Made by a program: the position numbers and the translations under genes
DNA from: Candidatus Yonathbacteria bacterium RIFOXYC2_FULL_47_9
GTDB lineage: Bacteria; Patescibacteriota; Minisyncoccia; Phycocordibacterales; UBA1550
Assembly (NCBI GenBank): GCA_001825115.1
Contig: MHUY01000001.1
Span: 11,023-16,854, forward strand
Direction of reading: 5' to 3'
Length of the DNA stretch: 5,832 bases
Notes under the pieces: generated by a model
Told to the model about the DNA's origin: nothing
Database searches by the model: none
The model's input: the letters and a program-made list of their open reading frames with translations, nothing else
Shown here: positions 1 through 5,082 of the stretch, piece by piece
How positions within the stretch are numbered: position 1 is the stretch's first letter
Layout of the letters: each line of letters begins with the position of its first letter

Positions 1-2
1 TA

Positions 3-785
3 ATCGAAGTTACCCTCAAGGGTGAGGCACTTAATAGATACTCAGTATACGCCGATAGTAAAGGCTTCTTTCGGTCGATCGACAATACAATCGTGTGGGA
101 CAAAGTGGCAAACCACGGATTGGAAACTATTAATTATGGAGATCGCGGGACAGTAGGTTTTAGTTTTGCACCTATCCCTCTCAATGTTAATACTACACGC
201 ATGATTAAGAATCCACAGATTACTTTTGAAGTACGTGTGCGGGCACGCACCACAAAAACAGGGTTACCAGAAACGATCTCCACGTTTGCTTCTCGTAAGG
301 TGAAGTTTGAAACTGACTTACGCCTTGCTGTACAGGCACTCTATTATGCAGGTCCTTTCAAAAACACAGGAGATCTTCCTCCTCGAACCGATGCGGAGAC
401 TACGTATACGATCAAATGGATTGTACGCAATGCTTCGAATAATGTTTCTAATACGGTAGTAAAAACAACATTGCCAATTTATGTAAAGTGGACAGGTAAT
501 ATTTCGCCACAAGGAGAGGACATCTCGTGGAATGCATCAGATTCTGAGGTTTCTTGGGTGGTTGGACGTATTCCTGCAGGGGGAGTGCGTGAATCAGCCT
601 TCCAGGTATCGTTTCTTCCAAGCTTGAGTCAGCTTAGAAAAGTCCCAGCTCTTACGGGGGAAAGTATTCTTACGGCTGTTGATGACTTCACTAAGACAGA
701 TTTGGGTGATCAAAAAAGTGCAGTAACGACCAACCTCACTTCCGATCCTCAGTTTAGCCAAAATCAAGCAGCTGTGATACAGTAG
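3..785 (+). CDS. Surface/secreted Ig-like (DUF11-like) protein, C-terminal part
   Basis: The reading frame is open from the left edge (first whole codon at position 3), so the gene begins outside the window. A GTG at 93 is not a convincing start because the coding sequence upstream of it continues in the same style. The visible 260 residues are rich in Thr, Ser, Asn and Val, contain no Cys, and alternate hydrophobic and polar residues as in beta-sandwich domains. The stretch ETTYTIKWIVRNASNNVSNT, followed by TLPIYVKW, resembles DUF11/Ig-like repeats of bacterial envelope proteins (recognised by eye only). A second unit of similar style seems to precede it. No membrane anchor or sorting signal is seen at the C-terminus, which ends in a polar tail (SDPQFSQNQAAVIQ), so any anchor or signal peptide would be in the missing N-terminal part. 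It ends 5 bases before the glycyl-tRNA synthetase start, so read-through is possible. Being coding is near certain; the function is inferred. Confidence 0.8.
   Translation: MEVTLKGEALNRYSVYADSKGFFRSIDNTIVWDKVANHGLETINYGDRGTVGFSFAPIPLNVNTTRMIKNPQITFEVRVRARTTKTGLPETISTFASRKVKFETDLRLAVQALYYAGPFKNTGDLPPRTDAETTYTIKWIVRNASNNVSNTVVKTTLPIYVKWTGNISPQGEDISWNASDSEVSWVVGRIPAGGVRESAFQVSFLPSLSQLRKVPALTGESILTAVDDFTKTDLGDQKSAVTTNLTSDPQFSQNQAAVIQ
773..783 (+). promoter_or_regulatory. Extended -10 promoter element before glyS
   Basis: TGTGATACAGT lies within the last codons of the upstream gene. It has a TGN extension (775-777) and a TACAGT hexamer (778-783) that matches TATAAT at 4 of 6 positions, including T1, A2 and T6. 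The hexamer ends 7 bases before the ATG at 791, so transcription would begin close to the start codon. No good -35 box is seen at the usual spacing. The same element precedes the M16 peptidase gene (2631-2641), and this recurrence is the main reason to believe it. It is a prediction only. Confidence 0.45.
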
Positions 786-790
786 ATTTT

Positions 791-2131
791 ATGACAGAAA
801 AGAAGGTTTATCCTCCTGAAATGATGGAAAAGCTCATCTCGCTTGCCAAGCGCCGTGGCTTTATTTATCAAGGCTCCGAGATATACGGTGGCCTCGCAGG
901 TACGTATGACTACGGACCTCTCGGTATTGCACTCAAAAATAACCTTAAGAATCTTTGGTGGCGCATGTTTGTGGATGGTCGCGATGACATGTATGGCATG
1001 GATGCGGCGATCCTTATGAACGGTCGCGTATGGGAAACAACGGGGCATGTTGCGGGATTTGCAGACCCCCTTGTTGAATGTACCAAGTGTAATCGACGTT
1101 TCCGTGCTGACCACTTAGAAGACAAAACAAAATGTCCCGATTGTGGCGGTGCACTTGGCCCTGAGCGCCAGTTCAACATGATGCTCTCAACACGCGTGGG
1201 GGCAATGGAGGATTCTTCGGCAATATCATACCTTCGTCCTGAGACGGCACAGGGAATGTTCGTTAATTTTAAAAATGTCGTTGATTCATTTCATCCAAAA
1301 CTCCCCTTTGGGCTGGGGCAAATCGGTAAAGCGTTTCGCAATGAGATTACTCCGCGTGACTTTATCTTTCGCCTTCGCGAGCTTGAACAAATGGAGATTG
1401 AATATTTTGTGCGCGAGGATGACTGGCAGCGCGCATTTGAGGAGTGGCGTGTCGCCATGGGCGCATGGCTCGACCTTATTGGTATCGACCGTGCACGTAC
1501 ACATGAAGTAGATATTGCCCCCGAAGATCTTGCGCATTATTCAAAGCGTACGATTGATTTCGAGTTTGATTATCCGTTTGGACAAAAGGAACTCTATGGC
1601 CTCGCGTACCGCACCGACTTTGACCTCAGTCGTCATAGCGAGGCAAGCAAGGTAGACCTCTCGTACTACGACGAGGCAACAGGGGAGCGTACAGTGCCCC
1701 ATGTCATCGAGCCGTCGTTTGGCGTCGACCGCACCCTTCTTGCAGTACTTCTTTCGGCGTACACCGAGGACGAGATGGGTGGAGAGACACGCGCATACTT
1801 GAAGTTCCATCCTCGTGTTGCACCCATCAAGGCTGCGGTCTCACCCCTTTTAAAAAACAAGCCCGAGCTCGTAGAAAAAGCGCGTACAATATACAAGGCA
1901 CTCAAGGCTGAAATTCCACAGATTATTTGGGACGACAACGGCAACATCGGCAAACGCTATCGACGTCAGGACGAGATTGGTACGCCATTTTGTGTCGTTA
2001 TCGACTTTGACACCCTGGGCGAGAATCCTGAGCTCCTCGATACGGTTACGGTGCGCGATCGCGATACGGGTACCCAGCAACGTCTCCCAATTCCCGAACT
2101 GATCAGTTTTATTAAAAAAGAAATTCAATAG
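791..2131 (+). CDS. glyS: Glycyl-tRNA synthetase, single-chain class II (alpha2 type)
   Basis: This cytoplasmic enzyme charges tRNA-Gly with glycine using ATP. The 446-residue length fits the homodimeric bacterial GlyRS (Thermus/archaeal-eukaryotic type) rather than the split alpha/beta GlyQ-GlyS enzyme. Landmarks in order are: an N-terminal segment ending in YDYGPLG (about 39-45); a motif 1 region with GRVWETTGHVAGFADP (about 78-93); a four-Cys knuckle C97-x2-C100 ... C115-x2-C118 that probably binds zinc; the RPETAQG loop at 149-155; motif 2 FRNEITPRDFIFRLRELEQ at 182-200; and motif 3 with EPSFGVDRT at 307-315. The C-terminal anticodon-binding domain starts near residue 340 (HPRVAPIKAAV). 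No domain is missing. The ATG at 791 is chosen because the protein begins as family members do. There is no Shine-Dalgarno before it, but an extended -10 element sits just upstream. A strong terminator follows. The family call is very secure. Confidence 0.97.
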   Translation: MTEKKVYPPEMMEKLISLAKRRGFIYQGSEIYGGLAGTYDYGPLGIALKNNLKNLWWRMFVDGRDDMYGMDAAILMNGRVWETTGHVAGFADPLVECTKCNRRFRADHLEDKTKCPDCGGALGPERQFNMMLSTRVGAMEDSSAISYLRPETAQGMFVNFKNVVDSFHPKLPFGLGQIGKAFRNEITPRDFIFRLRELEQMEIEYFVREDDWQRAFEEWRVAMGAWLDLIGIDRARTHEVDIAPEDLAHYSKRTIDFEFDYPFGQKELYGLAYRTDFDLSRHSEASKVDLSYYDEATGERTVPHVIEPSFGVDRTLLAVLLSAYTEDEMGGETRAYLKFHPRVAPIKAAVSPLLKNKPELVEKARTIYKALKAEIPQIIWDDNGNIGKRYRRQDEIGTPFCVVIDFDTLGENPELLDTVTVRDRDTGTQQRLPIPELISFIKKEIQ

Positions 2132-2135
2132 ATTT

Positions 2136-2172
2136 GAAAGAAGACTCGAAAAATCGAGTCTTCTTTCTTTTT
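2136..2172 (+). terminator. Rho-independent terminator after glyS
   Basis: A perfect 14-bp stem pairs 2136-2149 (GAAAGAAGACTCGA) with 2154-2167 around an AAAA loop. TTTTT follows immediately at 2168-2172. It begins 4 bases after the glyS stop codon. The left side has no T-tract for the minus strand, so it acts in the + direction only. The end of the T-tract runs into the TTGACA box of the next promoter. Confidence 0.93.
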
Positions 2173-2199
2173 GACACACCTGATAAAAAACGTTAAGGT
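2171..2199 (+). promoter_or_regulatory. Promoter of the 120-residue protein gene
   Basis: A perfect -35 box TTGACA (2171-2176) is followed after 17 bases by TAAGGT (2194-2199). The latter matches TATAAT only at T1, A2 and T6. Transcription would start near 2206, leaving a leader of about 20-25 bases that contains the Shine-Dalgarno. An alternative -10 is TAAAAA (2184-2189), preceded by TGA, which would not use this -35. The -35 is clear; the -10 assignment is moderate. Confidence 0.55.
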
Positions 2200-2216
2200 G
2201 GGAGAGGGTTATTTTT

Positions 2217-2222
2217 AAGGAG
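2217..2222 (+). promoter_or_regulatory. Shine-Dalgarno site AAGGAG
   Basis: AAGGAG sits 6 bases before the ATG at 2229, a near-ideal ribosome binding site. It settles the start of the 120-residue gene: an overlapping ATG at 2224 is in another frame and too close. It is the only strong Shine-Dalgarno in the window; the other visible starts (791, 2648, 3988, 5083) have none. Confidence 0.85.
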
Positions 2223-2228
2223 AATGAG

Positions 2229-2591
2229 ATGGACATTTCTTTGGCACAAGGGCTTCCGTTTGCTATGTTGCAGCCGGGAATGCCTCTCCGTATCGAAGTA
2301 AAAAATGCGATTTATGTTGAGTCGCTGAATCTTCGAAATTACCACACTGTCCTTGCACGTCTTGAGCTTGGTATGAAGATATCGTGGATACTCGATGGTT
2401 ATTGGGGCAAGGACGAACACGGTTATATTCGTCGCTTCGCACCTTTAAGTGATGGACAAAAACTCGTACAGGGTGACACACCTATCGATGTTTCTATCGA
2501 TTTGCGTGAAATGAAATTTGACGAAGTGTGTAATCTGCACCAGATGTTGGTGGATTTCCGACGGTCGCCAAGACAGTACGTGTTACTTTAA
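2229..2591 (+). CDS. Hypothetical protein, 120 residues, own transcription unit
   Basis: I do not recognise this family. The protein looks soluble and cytoplasmic, with no signal peptide, membrane segment or Cys-pair metal site. The only Cys is in DEVCNLHQML near residue 100. The first half looks beta-rich: PGMPLRIEVKNAIYVESLNL, then a hydrophobic/polar alternation ending in ISWILDGYWGKDEHGYIRRF (aromatic, positions about 51-70). The second half has VQGDTPIDVSIDLREMKFDE followed by a probable helix and a basic C-terminus (FRRSPRQYVLL). That it is a real gene is supported by an AAGGAG site 6 bases upstream, a TTGACA promoter, and a terminator overlapping the stop codon. It is therefore likely expressed alone, independently of glyS and the peptidase. 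No function is proposed. A conserved lineage-specific protein is the likeliest reading. Confidence 0.85.
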   Translation: MDISLAQGLPFAMLQPGMPLRIEVKNAIYVESLNLRNYHTVLARLELGMKISWILDGYWGKDEHGYIRRFAPLSDGQKLVQGDTPIDVSIDLREMKFDEVCNLHQMLVDFRRSPRQYVLL

Positions 2592-2620
2592 ACGGCTCAT
2601 TTTTGGGCCGTTTTTCTTTT
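2590..2620 (+). terminator. Rho-independent terminator overlapping a stop codon
   Basis: The stem pairs 2590-2598 (AAACGGCTC) with 2605-2613 (GGGCCGTTT). It has 9 pairs including one T-G wobble, and the loop is ATTTTT. T residues follow to 2615, then CTTTT. The first two stem bases are the last two bases of the TAA stop of the 120-residue gene. Its closeness to the next start (2648) means the peptidase gene needs its own promoter. Confidence 0.9.
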
Positions 2621-2630
2621 GCCGACTTCT

Positions 2631-2641
2631 TGTGCTACAGT
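2631..2641 (+). promoter_or_regulatory. Extended -10 promoter element before the M16 peptidase gene
   Basis: TGTGCTACAGT has a TGN extension (2633-2635) and a TACAGT hexamer (2636-2641) that ends 6 bases before the ATG at 2648. The predicted transcription start, about 7 bases after the hexamer, coincides with the ATG, so the mRNA is probably leaderless. The -35 region is poor, as is usual for extended -10 promoters. Because a terminator lies just upstream, a promoter is expected here, which strengthens the call. It differs by one base from the element before glyS. Confidence 0.6.
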
Positions 2642-2647
2642 AACGAG

Positions 2648-3919
2648 ATGAAATTCAAGAAAAAAGTATTACCGAATGGGCTCCGTATGGTTACCGTGCC
2701 GATGGCGGATAATCCTACAGTGACGGTGCTTGTACTTGTTGAAACAGGGTCAAAATATGAGACCAAGGCAAAAAACGGCCTTTCTCATTTTCTCGAGCAT
2801 ATGTGTTTTAAAGGGACAACCAACCGTCCTAATACGAGTGACCTCTCCAAAGAGCTTGATGGGCTAGGTTGTGAATACAATGCATTTACCGGGCAGGAAT
2901 ACACTGGCTATTACGCAAAGGGCAAAGCGGCGGATTTTCCAAAACTTCTTGATGTTATCGCCGACCTCTACTTGAACCCACTTTTTAAAGATGATGAAAT
3001 TGAAAAAGAAAAAGGGGTCATCGTAGATGAGATCAATATGTATGACGACCTCCCTATGCGCAAGGTGCACGAGGTGTGGATGAGTCTGTTGTATGGGGAT
3101 CAGCCTGCTGGGTGGCCTATTGCAGGGGAGCGTGAGGTCGTGCGTGGTATGACCCGCAAGGATTTCCTCGCATACCGCAAAGCACACTACATTGCTCCAG
3201 CAACGACCGTTGTGGTGACGGGTAACGTTGATGCAGTACAAGCATTCAAAGATATTGCCAAAAAATTCAAAGGGGTCGCCGAAGGGAAAAAGGGCGGTAA
3301 GAAAAAAACGAGCGACAAGCAGGTGACCCCCGCAGTATCTGCTGTCCATAAAGAGACTGACCAAACACACTTCATTCTTGGCGTGCGAACATTTCCGATC
3401 TACGATGAGCGAAATCCCGTACTCTCGGTCCTTGGTGCCGTGCTTGGAAGTGGCATGTCTTCAAGACTCTTTCGTAAACTTCGCGATGAAATGGGGGTAG
3501 GGTACTATGTGAGTGCTAGGAATACGGCGTTTACTGACCATGGTCATTTCTCAGTTTCAGCAGGGGTTGCCAATGCGCGCATGGAGGAGGTTCTCCGTGC
3601 GGTCCTTGCAGAATTCGAGCTGCTCAAGAGTGACCTCGTGTCGGATGAAGAACTCACCAAAGTTAAAGAGCATCTCGTGGGAATGATGTATCTCGGACTA
3701 GAATCATCGGATGACCTTGCGGAATATTATGGTATGCAAGAGATTTTGCGTCGCGACATACGCACTCCTAAAGAAAAAGAGCGCCTCATTCGCGCGGTAA
3801 CTGCCGAGGATATTCGTACTATGGCGCGTAAGATATTTGTAGAAAAGAATTTGAACCTCGCGCTTATTGGTCCTGCTAAAAATGGAGAGGAGTTCAAGAA
3901 GGTTTTGAAACTCAATTAG
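2648..3919 (+). CDS. M16 family zinc peptidase (insulinase/processing-peptidase type)
   Basis: This is a zinc metalloprotease of the M16B-like type (mitochondrial processing peptidase beta / bacterial PqqL-YmxG relatives), 423 residues and built of two homologous halves. The inverted zinc motif HFLEH is at 47-51. The third ligand is E128 in VIVDEINMY, 76 residues after H51, which matches the family's HxxEH-x76-E spacing, so the peptidase is predicted active. The N-terminal domain runs to about 210. A Lys/Gly-rich linker (213-224) follows, then the C-terminal M16 domain with RKLRDEMGVGYYVSA, the expected Arg/Tyr substrate-handling region. No signal peptide is seen, so it is probably cytoplasmic. 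The start is ATG 2648: an in-frame TTG at 2603 lies inside the upstream terminator and would add residues not typical of the family, whereas MKFKKKVLPNGLR is a normal M16 N-terminus. No second, catalytically dead M16 partner lies next to it. The substrate is unknown. Confidence 0.95.
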   Translation: MKFKKKVLPNGLRMVTVPMADNPTVTVLVLVETGSKYETKAKNGLSHFLEHMCFKGTTNRPNTSDLSKELDGLGCEYNAFTGQEYTGYYAKGKAADFPKLLDVIADLYLNPLFKDDEIEKEKGVIVDEINMYDDLPMRKVHEVWMSLLYGDQPAGWPIAGEREVVRGMTRKDFLAYRKAHYIAPATTVVVTGNVDAVQAFKDIAKKFKGVAEGKKGGKKKTSDKQVTPAVSAVHKETDQTHFILGVRTFPIYDERNPVLSVLGAVLGSGMSSRLFRKLRDEMGVGYYVSARNTAFTDHGHFSVSAGVANARMEEVLRAVLAEFELLKSDLVSDEELTKVKEHLVGMMYLGLESSDDLAEYYGMQEILRRDIRTPKEKERLIRAVTAEDIRTMARKIFVEKNLNLALIGPAKNGEEFKKVLKLN

Positions 3920-3940
3920 TTTTATAAACTACAAAACAGG

Positions 3941-3954
3941 GCGAGCAGTCTCGC
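3941..3954 (+). repeat. Small GC-rich hairpin between the peptidase and AI-2E genes
   Basis: GCGAG (3941-3945) pairs with CTCGC (3950-3954) around a CAGT loop, a 5-bp stem. No T-tract follows on the + strand, so it is a poor terminator. It could be a weak or decayed one. A second weak inverted repeat, AGTTT-TAT-AAACT (3918-3930), begins in the peptidase stop codon. Confidence 0.4.
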
Positions 3955-3971
3955 TAAAATCGCTAAAATCG
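3951..3971 (+). repeat. 9-bp tandem repeat, TCGCTAAAA, about 2.3 copies
   Basis: TCGCTAAAA occurs at 3951-3959 and again at 3960-3968, followed by a partial copy TCG (3969-3971). The first copy overlaps the right arm of the hairpin. Each copy yields a TAAAAT hexamer (3955-3960, 3964-3969) that matches the -10 consensus at 5 of 6 positions. It lies immediately upstream of the AI-2E gene's likely promoter, so it may be a duplicated -10 or a protein-binding site, or a chance slippage product. Confidence 0.6.
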
Positions 3972-3973
3972 TG

Positions 3974-3979
3974 TAACAT
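3974..3979 (+). promoter_or_regulatory. Possible -10 box before the AI-2E transporter gene
   Basis: TAACAT matches TATAAT at 4 of 6 positions, is preceded by GTG, and ends 8 bases before the ATG at 3988. This resembles the placement seen before glyS and the peptidase gene. There is no clear -35 and no Shine-Dalgarno. The TAAAAT hexamers of the tandem repeat just upstream are alternatives. Weak call. Confidence 0.3.
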
Positions 3980-3987
3980 ACCCATAT

Positions 3988-5052
3988 ATGCCGAACCGCG
4001 AAAAAGACACGATTATTTCAATCAGCGCAGGGACAATAGTTAAAACACTTGCTATCCTCTTGGGTTTTTGGGTTCTCTATATGTTGCGCGATCTCGTGCT
4101 CGTCATTCTGACTGCGGTCGTCCTTGCTTCCTCGATTGAGCCAGCGGTTAAGCTTCTGGGTAAATATCGCATCCACCGTATCCCCGCAGTGCTTGGTGTG
4201 TATGTTGCCTTGGCCGGCCTCTTTGCAGGACTTTTTTATGCCTTCGTGCCTTCACTCTTGGGAGAATTGTATGATTTTTCAGACAGACTTCCTGGTGTTG
4301 CGCAGCAGCTTGTTCCTCCCGTTTTAGTGGGGGGTGACGGAGCGATGAAGGGTGGAGAGCTCCTCCTTGCTCAGTTCTCTTCAGGAGCGCCCGTGAGTGA
4401 TCTTTTTGTAACGCTCAGCAGTCTCTCAGGCGCCTCAAAGGGGTTTGCGACGACCGCAGGTTCGGTTTTTGGCGGTCTCTTTAGTTTTGTGCTTATTGTT
4501 GTCCTTTCATTTTATTTTGCGATGCAAGAACGTGGTATTGAAAATTTTTTGAAAATCGTTATTCCTTTTGGTAAAGAAGCGTATGCTATCAATCTCTGGG
4601 AGCGCTCAAAGGCAAAGATCGGCAAATGGATGCAAGGCCAGATTCTTCTTGGGGTCCTTATTTTTATTTTGGTGTATTTAGGCCTTACGATTTTTGGCAT
4701 TCCTTATGCACTCCTCCTGGCACTTCTTGCAGGAACACTCGAGATCATTCCGGTGTTTGGACCAATCATTGCAGCGATTCCCGCAGTCGCACTCGCTTTT
4801 TCGGCGGGAGGAACGAGTCTCGCATTGATTATTACAGGGTTCTATCTTTTAGTACAACAGTTTGAGAGCAACCTTATTTATCCACTTGTGGTGCGTAAAA
4901 TCGTTGGCGTGCCACCAATCCTTGTTATTCTTGCGCTCATCATTGGTGCCGAGCTTGCAGGGTTTTTGGGTATTCTCATTTCAATCCCTGTTGCGGCGGC
5001 GGTAATGGAGCTTGTTGACGACATTGAAAAAAGTAAGGGTCTTACCTCATAG
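3988..5052 (+). CDS. AI-2E family (PerM/UPF0118) membrane transporter
   Basis: This is a polytopic inner-membrane protein of 354 residues, typical for the AI-2E transporter family (PF01594). Hydrophobic segments fall near 15-33, 36-50, 65-90, 159-178 and 219-237. A long hydrophobic region from about 239 to 285 then covers at least two spans, followed by about 283-300 and 307-345. The family's landmark region is clear: GQ at 217-218, then a loop with EIIPVFGPIIAAIP (252-265), then QQFESNLIYPLVV and a Gly-rich tail ending in ISIPVAAAVMELV. Residues 91-155 are a less conserved, mostly non-membrane insert. Some members export autoinducer-2 (TqsA) and others act in Na+/H+ antiport; nothing here decides the substrate, and signalling should not be assumed. 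The ATG at 3988 has no Shine-Dalgarno. The stop codon is the first part of an inverted repeat, and metG follows 30 bases later. Confidence 0.94.
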   Translation: MPNREKDTIISISAGTIVKTLAILLGFWVLYMLRDLVLVILTAVVLASSIEPAVKLLGKYRIHRIPAVLGVYVALAGLFAGLFYAFVPSLLGELYDFSDRLPGVAQQLVPPVLVGGDGAMKGGELLLAQFSSGAPVSDLFVTLSSLSGASKGFATTAGSVFGGLFSFVLIVVLSFYFAMQERGIENFLKIVIPFGKEAYAINLWERSKAKIGKWMQGQILLGVLIFILVYLGLTIFGIPYALLLALLAGTLEIIPVFGPIIAAIPAVALAFSAGGTSLALIITGFYLLVQQFESNLIYPLVVRKIVGVPPILVILALIIGAELAGFLGILISIPVAAAVMELVDDIEKSKGLTS

Positions 5053-5068
5053 TAGGTATATTACCTAC
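5052..5068 (+). repeat. Perfect 7-bp inverted repeat between the AI-2E gene and metG
   Basis: GTAGGTA (5052-5058) and TACCTAC (5062-5068) are separated by TAT. The first base is the last base of the AI-2E gene's TAG stop. No T-tract follows (next is CCACACACAC), so it is not a typical terminator. The 3-base loop makes a modest RNA hairpin, and as DNA it is a dyad that could be an operator. A TATATT hexamer (5057-5062), a possible -10 for metG, lies at its centre, but no -35 supports it. Confidence 0.6.
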
Positions 5069-5082
5069 CCACACACACTTTT

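Noticed and set aside
93..785. GTG at 93 as the start of the first gene
   Set aside because: The frame is open from the window edge with the same residue style, and there is no promoter or Shine-Dalgarno, so the gene is simply cut by the edge.
1850..2236. Minus-strand frame running across the end of glyS and its terminator
   Set aside because: It crosses the glyS terminator and the next gene's promoter, and its translation resembles no protein; it is a shadow frame.
2603..2647. In-frame TTG start at 2603 extending the M16 peptidase by 15 residues
   Set aside because: The TTG lies inside the terminator hairpin, the added residues are not family-like, and ATG 2648 gives a standard M16 N-terminus just after a promoter element.
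2864..3370. Long minus-strand frame (168 codons) opposite the peptidase gene
   Set aside because: It lies wholly within a secure gene, has low-complexity Phe/Cys-rich translation and no start signals; it is a shadow frame.
5015..5020. TTGACG near the end of the AI-2E gene as a -35 box for metG
   Set aside because: The nearest -10-like hexamer (5057-5062) is 36 bases away, far beyond workable spacing, and nothing suitable lies at 16-18 bases.
3988..5052. Quorum-sensing role from the AI-2E family name
   Set aside because: The family name reflects a few members; no luxS or signalling gene is nearby and the substrate cannot be read from sequence.
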